Of a DNA stretch of 5,638 bases, positions 1 to 5,638 are shown in pieces. The stretch covers positions 1 to 5,638 of the forward strand of contig CABUOE010000156.1 in the NCBI GenBank assembly GCA_902493155.1, read 5' to 3'. Positions within the stretch are counted from its first letter, which is position 1; the number at the start of each line of letters is the position of its first letter. A program made the translations under genes and the position numbers. This stretch comes from an uncultured Eubacteriales bacterium (GTDB lineage: Bacteria > Bacillota > Clostridia > Oscillospirales > Ruminococcaceae). The notes under the pieces are model-generated. The model did no database searches, was not told the DNA's origin, and saw only the letters and a list, made by a program, of their open reading frames with translations.

Positions 1-3000
1 CCGCCATTATTCGGCAATCCTTCGCCATCAACACCGTGGCTGTAGAAGCCGCCGATGTCAGGATTTCTCGGGAAATCATCTGCATCCAGGTACTCTCTTC
101 TCTCGTAAGTACCCTTCATGACCTGATAGATATTATCATAGATGCTTCTAATAATGGAGCTACCAGAAGCAGCAAGTTCGGTAATCGGTCTGCCGAAATA
201 CCAGTTACGATAGTAACCGGGGCCGTCGTATCCATAGTCAACTGCTGCATTCAGATAATCAATAAACTGGTTGTACTTACCGACTTCTTCGTATACGCGG
301 CCGTCAAGCTCAAACTCTGCACCGGTACCGGCGTAATTCATACGTGCCGCATGGTTCGCCATGACCTTGTTGCCAAGCTCACCGGCTCCGCCCGGTTCGT
401 ATGCGCTGTCAAAGAAGTGGTTCATCTGATAAGCGGTGGCATCAAAGCCCAAATCCTGAGGCCAGAGATATCCGGAAGAATGGAAGTAGGGAATCCAGTA
501 AGTCTTCAGGCCCAGTGCGTGGACGCCTTCTTCCCAATATTTGATTCTCTGAACATAGTCCGCCTGCTCATTGAGCCAGTAAATACCGCTAAGCTTCACA
601 TACTTATAGTTCTTTGCCTCAAATCTGGTCACAACCTCGTTAGTCCACCAGTCGGTCGCGTATTTCCAGTCTTCCTCGTTGTTCATATCCAGATTGCCCC
701 TCTCGTCGAGAGCGCCGAATTTGTCTCCCTTCAGAGGATTGGTGTTCGGGAACATGACAACTGCTTTGACCTGATAATTGGGATCATTCAGCTCTTCGGA
801 AGCGATTCTGGCTGCTTCTTCCAAAGCATCCATGTCTCCGCCTTCCTTAAAGGTCTTATCCAAATACCAGATCCAGTCTTTCGCACCAGCATGCGCATAG
901 CTGTCGGGGCTGTAGAAGTCGTTTCTATACTGGGAGGTAAGTCCCAGGAAGAGGAAGCCGTCAAACATGGTGTCAACCGCTCTGTTGTTGTTGTCGATGT
1001 AGGTTAACAACGGGCGGAATTTTTCGGGAGTCTGGTCACCGATACCGAGACCAGATTCTTCGTCAATTCCGTAGTTACCATTGTAAATCAACACCATGTC
1101 CTGAATATAGTCGGTGTTTTCTCCAACTCTTGTATAGTTATGACCATTTTCCAGTCTCTTGCCGAAATCAGCGGGAGTGGCGCCTTCCACCAAACCATCA
1201 AAGCCCATAACAGAAATTTCGTCGATAAAGTTCCAGCCGAAGAGCTCCAGGTCAACGCGGACATACCGTGCGCCAATCATATCAATGTCTTCAACAAGGT
1301 CAAAGGCACCCATGGCATTGGATTTTGTAGTACGCCATCCAAAAGCGTAAGATGCATCATTATCTTTCCAAGGACCGCCCTGTACAGAAGTTCTGGAAAC
1401 CTCAACCCAAGTGTCACCATCCATCGAAACGAATGCACGGCTAGCCCAGGGATGAGTCAGGCCAGCTCCGCCCTGATAAAGGATATTGTAAGAAATGTTT
1501 TTAATGGATTTTGTTTCGCCCAAATCGATAACTATGGACTTGTTGGGCCATCTGATATCCTTATCGCCGCCGGCTCCGCCTTTAACATTGTCAAACTGGT
1601 GGAAACCAACCCAACCGGAATCGCTATAGTCAGGTGCAGCTACAATACCATCAGTCAATTTTGCACCGCTGGGATCGGAGTAGTTTAAGTATTCGACAGA
1701 CTCTGGCCAAACATCGTAGGATTTACCGGCCGCTACGTTGTAAGAACCATCTGTATCCACTTCAATCAAACCACCTGCGGTAGAGCAGTGGCCCAATTTA
1801 CCCATAATCTTCACTTCATCGATGACAGCATACATATCTGCGTCAGAAGGAACATCAAATTCCAAGCGTACATAGGAGGCAGAAACCATATCTGCACTGG
1901 TGTTTACGCTCTTGAATTCATCGACTTTGCCGTCCCAAACCATCTTCACAGCATTGCCGGAAGCAGGAAGGTCATTATCAAATTCTTTCAGCAAGAACCA
2001 GTTTGCTTTGTCGTGAGAAGTATAGATTTTGAGGTTCTGAGGAATGGTCTGGTTATTTGCCAGATCATATTTGGAACTCAGGATAATCTGAGAGATAGAA
2101 GCGGGAGCATACAGGTCAAAAGTCAAGCTCACGTGATTCTTCTTGGAATCGCGGTTGGACTTAAAGCCCATCCAGGCCTTGTCGTACTTGGTTCCCGCAG
2201 TCATATACTTGCCGTCAGTCAGAATACCAGGTCTGTTGTTCATATCAGGAGTTCTGGATACATTGTAGTTGGTGTATCCGCGAACCAGATTGTATTCAAT
2301 ACCGTTGTCGGGATTGACACTTGCATCTTCGCGGGTATCTTTCTGCGCCAGAACTTCAATTTCATCCACAAAGAGCCAGGAGCCGTCGATACCGATGTTG
2401 ACTTTGACATAACGGGCGGAAATCGGCTCGTCAGCGGTAAAGATATAACGGCCTACACCGTTCGTCACACCAAAAGCCAAATCTTCTTTTTTGTAAGAGG
2501 TCCAGGTGGAACCGTCTACAGATGTCTCAATCTGAGCCGAGATTGCATAGGGAATACCGGCAGCGCCTTCTTTCAAGGTGCCGAATTTGACCTGCTCAAA
2601 GGTTTTTACGTCGCCCAAGTCAACCGTGATGTAAAAATCTTCCGGGCCCAGGTCGCCCCCATCGACGCCGTGATAACCGACCCACTCAGGCGCACTGTAT
2701 TTCATGGGGCCGCGTCTGCCATCAGTCAACTTCTTACCGTTGTCTTTATAAGCGTCGCGCTCTCTCCAAGAGGGAGTATACGAACAGCCGTATGCGATAT
2801 TGTTCTTATCGTAATTGTCCTGTTCCGCTTCCCCTTCTTCTATAGAAGTGCTGTCTTTCAGTACTTTGATTTCGTCTACAAATACCCAGTGCAGTGCAGG
2901 CATTGTTACCTTTACGTAACGAGCGGTCACTTTGGAACCGGATACCTGACAGTTGAATATATTGGGTTCTCCGGAGTAGGAAGGAACATCCTGTTCTCCA

Positions 3001-4850
3001 AACAGATTCCAGGTCGCCTTATCGCTGGAGTATTCCACTTTAATCCATTCCGGATAGACGATACCAGCACCTGCGTGATGCAGGAAGTTAGTCTCAATCT
3101 GCTGGAAGCTTACTTCATCCTCTAAATCAATGATGATTTCAGTATCCTTATAGGCAGGATCGCTGGAGGACTCTGCAACGCGGGGGAAGTTGACCCAATA
3201 GTCATAGCCGCCATCTCCAGTCACAACACCCTTGACACCGTCAGTTAATTTTTTCAGTTCCACATCGGCACTGGCAGAATTATTGACAGTATAAGTTTTG
3301 TTCAAAGCAAGGTTATTGGAATCATCTTCTGGCTCTTCGCCGTCAATGGTACCAATGATACCATCGGGGATATCGCCTGTGGTCTCATCATAGATTTCAA
3401 TCTCATCCATGGTGATCCAGGTGTGAGCGCCAAAGAACAAATTCAACTTCACAAAACGTGCAGAAACAGTCTTATTGTTTTCTGTTGCAATGACATATTC
3501 ATGATGTTCATATTGGTTATCCAGAGGAGAATCAAAAATGGTTGTCCAGTTTTTGTTTTGACCTTCGTCATTGGAAACCAAAACCTGAAGTCTGGTAGGC
3601 ATTACGATTGCATAAGCGGTATCGCCCAGACAGCTGATATTCAACTGGGAGAAATCTTTGACAGCGCCCAAGTCAAACATGAAATCAGCGTACATAATGT
3701 CGTTAAAATGCTTGTTGAAACGAGCACTGTCTTTCCCCATCGCCTCGAAATTCTCAGACCGGATACCATCAGTCAGCATTTCAGTGGCGATATGTTCTTC
3801 ATCATTGTTAATGTAGTTTCCTTCGGAACCACCGAACTGGGGATATGCATCGTTGCCGGCGTTAGGGTCGCCGTATACCATAGAGGTAGTAAACGGAATA
3901 CCTGCCAACAAATTGGTGGCCTGGGTATCTTTGACCTTCAGCACACATGCCTTGCTGGTAGCGGTCTCAGAACTGTCTCCTACTGTATTGGTGACAATAA
4001 CGGTGTACACGCCGCTATCAAAGGTTTCAGCGCTGTCAACATAATATGTATCTCCGGTCTCTCCTTCGATAATCGAACCGTCCTGATACCACTGATAGCT
4101 CAAATCGCCGTTGCCTTCAGCTTCAACGAACAGCTCTATCGCTTCACCGACTCTAACGGATTTTTCGGTAGGCAAATTGGTGGTAATCACGGGGATCCCA
4201 GCCATATCTGCAGCGGCAGCGCCTAAAATTTCAATTTCATCCAACATGCACCAGGCAGCGCCGGTATCCCCGGTGACAGCTCCGGTATCTTTGGTCATTC
4301 TCACGCGGACCATCTGTGCCGAAAAAGACACATCAACCGCCAAGCGATAATTGCCTTCCGCATCGTCGTCTACGCCGCTGTGGGAGCGTCCAAAATCCTT
4401 GGTTCCCGCTGCGATCCAATTGTCCGAATCAGCGTCATAGTATTCCACTGTCACGTTTTCCGGATTGTGGATGCTATATTCGTTTTTGTCATATCCCGAT
4501 ACAATGATCTGCTGTACCTCTCTGGTTTTCTCCAGATCAAAGGTAAAGGTCACCTCTTGTTGATCGGAAAAGCCAACCAAATTCCGGCCATCGCTGTCAT
4601 AATTGGCAGCATACCGGCCATCGGTCAGTTTGGTAAGCTGGGGGTCGTTGTTTCCATGATACGACTCGATCGTCGAGTCATATGACTTTCCAAGCGCCCA
4701 GTTGACAGTCTCCTCTGCCGCTGCAGACGCCGCATAACCGCCGTAACTTCCCGAGGTAGCGCCTACAGGCAAACTGCTTAAAACGCAGGTTGCTGCAAGC
4801 ATGGCGCACAAACAGGAAGCTAAACGCCGCTTAAATGGTTTGTGTAGCAT
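1..4850 (-). CDS. Large secreted protein: six discoidin modules, one Ig-like module and a DUF4855 domain (3' end outside window)
   Basis: Read on the minus strand from ATG 4850-4848, the frame is open for 1616 codons to the window edge without a stop, so the C-terminus is missing. The start is fixed by AAAGGAG seven bases upstream and by a signal peptide at residues 1-31 or 1-45. Order of modules (approximate residues): discoidin 1 (50-210), Ig-like (219-306), discoidin 2 (311-487), 3 (512-664), 4 (682-834), 5 (854-1017), 6 (1037-1216), DUF4855 (about 1245-1590). Every discoidin copy has an LTDG motif near its start and closes with a [FMV]-x-DE-[IV]-x-[IV] strand. Known of the families: F5/8 type C domains usually bind carbohydrate or lipid head groups; DUF4855 is a TIM-barrel-like family without a firmly assigned reaction that I know of. 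Inference: an extracellular glycan-targeting enzyme or binding protein, secreted by the Sec route. No cell-wall anchor is visible, but it could lie in the missing C-terminus. No frameshift or internal stop was seen. Confidence 0.93.
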   Translation of the reverse strand, partial: MLHKPFKRRLASCLCAMLAATCVLSSLPVGATSGSYGGYAASAAAEETVNWALGKSYDSTIESYHGNNDPQLTKLTDGRYAANYDSDGRNLVGFSDQQEVTFTFDLEKTREVQQIIVSGYDKNEYSIHNPENVTVEYYDADSDNWIAAGTKDFGRSHSGVDDDAEGNYRLAVDVSFSAQMVRVRMTKDTGAVTGDTGAAWCMLDEIEILGAAAADMAGIPVITTNLPTEKSVRVGEAIELFVEAEGNGDLSYQWYQDGSIIEGETGDTYYVDSAETFDSGVYTVIVTNTVGDSSETATSKACVLKVKDTQATNLLAGIPFTTSMVYGDPNAGNDAYPQFGGSEGNYINNDEEHIATEMLTDGIRSENFEAMGKDSARFNKHFNDIMYADFMFDLGAVKDFSQLNISCLGDTAYAIVMPTRLQVLVSNDEGQNKNWTTIFDSPLDNQYEHHEYVIATENNKTVSARFVKLNLFFGAHTWITMDEIEIYDETTGDIPDGIIGTIDGEEPEDDSNNLALNKTYTVNNSASADVELKKLTDGVKGVVTGDGGYDYWVNFPRVAESSSDPAYKDTEIIIDLEDEVSFQQIETNFLHHAGAGIVYPEWIKVEYSSDKATWNLFGEQDVPSYSGEPNIFNCQVSGSKVTARYVKVTMPALHWVFVDEIKVLKDSTSIEEGEAEQDNYDKNNIAYGCSYTPSWRERDAYKDNGKKLTDGRRGPMKYSAPEWVGYHGVDGGDLGPEDFYITVDLGDVKTFEQVKFGTLKEGAAGIPYAISAQIETSVDGSTWTSYKKEDLAFGVTNGVGRYIFTADEPISARYVKVNIGIDGSWLFVDEIEVLAQKDTREDASVNPDNGIEYNLVRGYTNYNVSRTPDMNNRPGILTDGKYMTAGTKYDKAWMGFKSNRDSKKNHVSLTFDLYAPASISQIILSSKYDLANNQTIPQNLKIYTSHDKANWFLLKEFDNDLPASGNAVKMVWDGKVDEFKSVNTSADMVSASYVRLEFDVPSDADMYAVIDEVKIMGKLGHCSTAGGLIEVDTDGSYNVAAGKSYDVWPESVEYLNYSDPSGAKLTDGIVAAPDYSDSGWVGFHQFDNVKGGAGGDKDIRWPNKSIVIDLGETKSIKNISYNILYQGGAGLTHPWASRAFVSMDGDTWVEVSRTSVQGGPWKDNDASYAFGWRTTKSNAMGAFDLVEDIDMIGARYVRVDLELFGWNFIDEISVMGFDGLVEGATPADFGKRLENGHNYTRVGENTDYIQDMVLIYNGNYGIDEESGLGIGDQTPEKFRPLLTYIDNNNRAVDTMFDGFLFLGLTSQYRNDFYSPDSYAHAGAKDWIWYLDKTFKEGGDMDALEEAARIASEELNDPNYQVKAVVMFPNTNPLKGDKFGALDERGNLDMNNEEDWKYATDWWTNEVVTRFEAKNYKYVKLSGIYWLNEQADYVQRIKYWEEGVHALGLKTYWIPYFHSSGYLWPQDLGFDATAYQMNHFFDSAYEPGGAGELGNKVMANHAARMNYAGTGAEFELDGRVYEEVGKYNQFIDYLNAAVDYGYDGPGYYRNWYFGRPITELAASGSSIIRSIYDNIYQVMKGTYERREYLDADDFPRNPDIGGFYSHGVDGEGLPNNG
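81..1118 (-). other. DUF4855 domain of the large protein (putative glycoside hydrolase-like TIM barrel)
   Basis: Residues about 1245-1590 carry the motif series I recognise as DUF4855: DMVLIYNG (1251-1258), a TPEKF then MFDGFLFLG segment, VKAVVMFP (1361-1368), GIYWLNE (glutamate at 1428), LKTYWIPYFHSSGY (ending at 1461), and AEFELDG (glutamates at 1512 and 1514). The repeating strand-loop-helix rhythm and the aromatic-rich strand ends (YW, WIPYF) fit a TIM barrel with a carbohydrate cleft. The Asn-Glu pair 1427-1428 at a strand end recalls the acid/base position in GH clan A; this is inference. The domain seems complete, ending before the window edge; what follows residue 1590 is a short Asp/Gly-rich tail whose continuation is not visible. 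Confidence 0.78.
1203..4703 (-). repeat. Array of six discoidin-like (F5/8 type C) modules, interrupted once by an Ig-like module
   Basis: Module copies lie at 4221-4703, 3390-3920, 2859-3317, 2349-2807, 1800-2291 and 1203-1742. All have LTDG (residues 75, 359, 535, 708, 877 and 1065 are the leucines), a central strand such as DLG or DLE, a penultimate strand of the type ARYVKV (SARFVKL, TARYVKV, SARYVKV, SASYVRL, GARYVRV), and a final strand with DE followed by alternating hydrophobics (MLDEIEIL, TMDEIEIY, FVDEIKVL, FVDEIEVL, VIDEVKIM, FIDEISVM). Copies 3, 4 and 6 also share an A-G-[IL] loop (GAGIVYP, GAAGIPYA, GAGLTHP) that copies 1 and 5 lack. Copies 3 and 4 look most alike at both terminal strands. 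The copies are clearly diverged in sequence, so this is an old array, not a recent tandem duplication. Family knowledge suggests glycan binding; the individual ligands cannot be read from sequence. Confidence 0.85.
3933..4196 (-). other. Ig-like module of the large protein
   Basis: Residues 219-306 show the pattern of bacterial Ig-like domains: a leading PVITTNLP strand, a VGEAIELFVEAEG strand, the hallmark SYQWYQDG turn with its core tryptophan, and the later DSGVYTVIVTNTVGDS strand pair. The canonical disulfide cysteines are replaced (alanine/glutamate region in the B strand, valine after YT), as is common in bacterial versions. It separates discoidin module 1 from module 2 and probably acts as a spacer or stalk rather than a catalytic part. 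Confidence 0.8.
4716..4850 (-). other. Signal peptide and short linker of the large protein
   Basis: Residues 1-9 form a basic n-region (MLHKPFKRR). Residues 10-29 form an uncharged hydrophobic stretch that includes three cysteines (C13, C15, C22). Plausible signal peptidase I sites follow V-G-A at residue 31 or the alanine-rich run ending at residue 45. LASC at 10-13 resembles a lipobox, but it sits before the hydrophobic core rather than after it, so a lipoprotein is unlikely. There is no twin-arginine motif of the Tat type. Confidence 0.85.
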
Positions 4851-4857
4851 ACTCAAT

Positions 4858-4864
4858 CTCCTTT
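4858..4864 (-). promoter_or_regulatory. Ribosome binding site of the large discoidin/DUF4855 gene
   Basis: On the minus strand the bases read AAAGGAG, followed by a seven-base spacer and ATG at 4850. This is a near-ideal Shine-Dalgarno sequence and spacing for a Firmicutes gene, and it decides the start codon in favour of 4850 over the internal ATG at codon 17. Confidence 0.9.
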
Positions 4865-4941
4865 GCATTCAAAAATAATCTCCTAATATAAATCTGCATA
4901 ATCCCAGACATTCCTGCTGACTATACAAATACTACACTTTT

Positions 4942-4947
4942 ATTATA
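4942..4947 (-). promoter_or_regulatory. Possible -10 element for the large gene
   Basis: The minus strand reads TATAAT here, about 92 bases before the start codon. The hexamer 17 bases upstream (4965-4970, CTTCCC) is a poor -35 match, so if this promoter is real it probably needs an activator. The hexamer lies in very AT-rich DNA, where TATAAT can occur by chance; hence the low confidence. Confidence 0.35.
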
Positions 4948-4978
4948 ATGATATTAAAAAAGCTGGGAAGAGTTTTAA

Positions 4979-5006
4979 TTTTACATTTTGGGTTGGGTTT
5001 TACATT
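4979..5006. promoter_or_regulatory. Direct repeat with 19-bp period upstream of the large gene: candidate activator site
   Basis: Plus-strand TTTTACATT occurs exactly at 4979-4987 and again at 4998-5006. The ten bases between are themselves a tandem duplication, TTGGG at 4988-4992 and TTGGG at 4993-4997. A start-to-start distance of 19 bp puts both half-sites on nearly the same face of the helix. Relative to the proposed -10 (4942-4947) the element would cover roughly -43 to -70, the usual place for an activator that compensates for a weak -35. No regulator can be named from the sequence. Confidence 0.4.
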
Positions 5007-5498
5007 CAACAATCAAAGGATATGAAACCTCAAGATTATCGTAATATATTTAACGTATTTTGATAAAAACATTCTTTTCGGGCTTTTTTCTTATAAAAGT
5101 ACCATTGTTAACGGTCTGATGGTCTCTGGCTCTCAACTACATCCAGGAAATTTTTACTCTTATTAGAGAAAATATTTAGAAATAGGGTATATTGTACTGC
5201 CAATAATTGCATAAAAGACATTGATAGATACTCACAAATTGCAGTAGTTCCAATTTCCTCCAAAATAAGTGCTTTATATATTAAGGAAGAAATACTAATT
5301 TTTAAAGCCATCAAAGCATTCGCATTGATTCAAATCTGATTTTTAGACTGACAAATAAGTGGTGCTGCATCAAAATGCATACGGTTATGTATTTTCAGCC
5401 TACATTTCTGACAATTTATAAAAGTTCCGGAATCATTGGAGTCCGCTTTCTTTGTGTAAGTAGCTGAAATGGATATTTATTTTTTTCACAAAAAAGTA

Positions 5499-5527
5499 TT
5501 GCATTTTACCCATTTTAATATTATAAT
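5499..5527 (+). promoter_or_regulatory. Sigma-A type promoter for the right-hand gene
   Basis: TTGCAT at 5499-5504 (four of six matches to TTGACA) is followed by exactly 17 bases and then TATAAT at 5522-5527 (perfect -10). Just upstream, a run of seven T (5480-5486) and a run of six A (5490-5495) separated by CAC could serve as an UP element. Transcription would start near 5534, giving a leader of about 77 bases before the ATG at 5611. Confidence 0.75.
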
Positions 5528-5542
5528 ATGTTAAAAGTTGTG

Positions 5543-5562
5543 TATATTCTATTGAGAATATA
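5543..5562. promoter_or_regulatory. Perfect 8-bp inverted repeat just downstream of the promoter: candidate operator
   Basis: TATATTCT (5543-5550) and AGAATATA (5555-5562) are exact reverse complements separated by ATTG. The element begins 15 bases after the -10 hexamer, about +10 relative to the expected transcription start, where a bound repressor would block initiation or clearance. As RNA the stem is almost all A-U and no U-run follows directly, so a terminator is unlikely. Confidence 0.5.
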
Positions 5563-5595
5563 AGATGTAATTGTTTTTTCACAGCACATGTTTAG

Positions 5596-5602
5596 AAAGG
5601 GG
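5596..5602 (+). promoter_or_regulatory. Ribosome binding site of the right-hand gene
   Basis: AAAGGGG lies eight bases before the ATG at 5611, a suitable Shine-Dalgarno sequence and spacing. The alternative ATG at 5588 runs into a TAA after seven codons and lacks its own site, so 5611 is preferred. Confidence 0.75.
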
Positions 5603-5610
5603 TTTTATTA

Positions 5611-5638
5611 ATGCTCAAAAAAATTATTGCAGGCTTGC
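5611..5638 (+). CDS. Start of a divergently transcribed gene, probably an exported protein (truncated by window edge)
   Basis: ATG at 5611 opens a frame reading MLKKIIAGL before the window ends after nine codons and one base. It is supported by a good ribosome binding site, a strong upstream promoter and AT-rich leader DNA. The two lysines followed by a hydrophobic run are typical of an n-region and the beginning of a signal-peptide core, as in extracellular solute-binding lipoproteins and other secreted proteins of Clostridia. The family cannot be identified from nine residues. A neighbour of the large discoidin protein could be another part of the same extracellular glycan-use locus, but that is conjecture. 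Confidence 0.65.

Larger units (their letters stand above)
4851..5610. other. Divergent AT-rich intergenic region without a convincing gene
   Basis: These 760 bases separate the start of the large minus-strand gene from the plus-strand gene at 5611. Base composition changes abruptly to strongly AT-rich, with many stops in most frames. The outer parts hold the regulatory elements listed separately. The middle (about 5030-5480) holds only short open frames without ribosome binding sites and small inverted repeats such as TGCAT-CAAA-ATGCA (5366-5379). I see no tRNA, no recognisable riboswitch and no clear intrinsic terminator. Its length is generous for a simple divergent promoter region, so it may contain a decayed gene or a small RNA. 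Confidence 0.7.

Noticed and set aside
788..1276. Short minus-strand frames at 788-976 and 1088-1276
   Set aside because: They overlap the large gene on the same strand in another frame, inside the DUF4855 part and the linker before it, and show no ribosome binding site or domain.
36..4685. Long open plus-strand frames (36-1007, 1140-1688, 1788-3125, 3423-4226, 4380-4685)
   Set aside because: All share one register, exactly codon-for-codon opposite the large minus-strand gene. They stay open because that gene rarely uses TTA, CTA or TCA, and they stop where it does (for example TTA codons opposite 1005-1007, 1686-1688 and 3123-3125). They lack recognisable domains, and the opposite strand has a complete, motif-rich protein.
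4812..4823. LASC as a lipoprotein lipobox in the large protein
   Set aside because: The cysteine at residue 13 comes directly after the basic n-region, before the hydrophobic core. A true lipobox cysteine follows the core.
5060..5100. T-rich stretch around TTTTCGGGCTTTTTTC as an intrinsic terminator
   Set aside because: There is no adequate GC-rich stem before the T-run, and no gene on either strand ends near it.
5108..5314. 68-codon minus-strand frame in the intergenic region
   Set aside because: It opens with TTG or ATG lacking any Shine-Dalgarno sequence, has no domain I recognise, and lies in AT-rich DNA where frames of this size arise by chance.
5366..5379. TGCAT-CAAA-ATGCA inverted repeat
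   Set aside because: Only five base pairs, not extended by the flanks, and not next to a promoter or gene end.
5091..5425. TTATAAAAGT present twice (5091-5100 and 5416-5425)
   Set aside because: A ten-base A/T-dominated word recurring once in several hundred AT-rich bases is not remarkable, and neither copy is placed at a promoter element I can support.

Overview
The window is dominated by one very large gene on the minus strand. It starts at 4850 and is still open at base 1, giving 1616 complete codons inside the window with the 3' end outside it. It encodes a secreted, multi-modular protein of the kind found in Gram-positive Clostridia (Lachnospiraceae/Oscillospiraceae-like, often gut or other anaerobic biomass-degrading bacteria). 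The grounds for that assignment are a strong AAAGGAG ribosome binding site, a moderate-GC coding region beside a very AT-rich intergenic region, near-consensus sigma-A promoter elements, and the domain architecture. It is an inference from style, not a species identification.

Layout. Bases 1-4850 (minus): signal peptide, discoidin-like module 1, an Ig-like module, discoidin-like modules 2-6, then a DUF4855 domain (a TIM-barrel-like family of uncertain activity, suspected to be a glycoside hydrolase), with the extreme C-terminus beyond the window. Bases 4851-5610: a 760-base AT-rich divergent intergenic region with no convincing gene. On the side of the large gene it holds a weak -10 element and, upstream of that, a 9-bp perfect direct repeat with a 19-bp period that looks like an activator site. 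On the other side it holds a near-perfect sigma-A promoter (TTGCAT-17-TATAAT) followed by a perfect 8-bp inverted repeat. Bases 5611-5638 (plus): the first nine codons of a second, divergently transcribed gene, probably an exported protein (MLKKIIAGL...).

How it fits together. The six discoidin (F5/8 type C) modules probably bind glycans and hold the DUF4855 domain on a polysaccharide or glycoconjugate outside the cell. The divergent gene may belong to the same nutrient-acquisition locus, but too little of it is visible to say. Several long open frames on the plus strand across 36-4685 lie codon-for-codon opposite the large gene and are shadows of it. The window contains no RNA gene, CRISPR array, insertion sequence or integrase that I can recognise.
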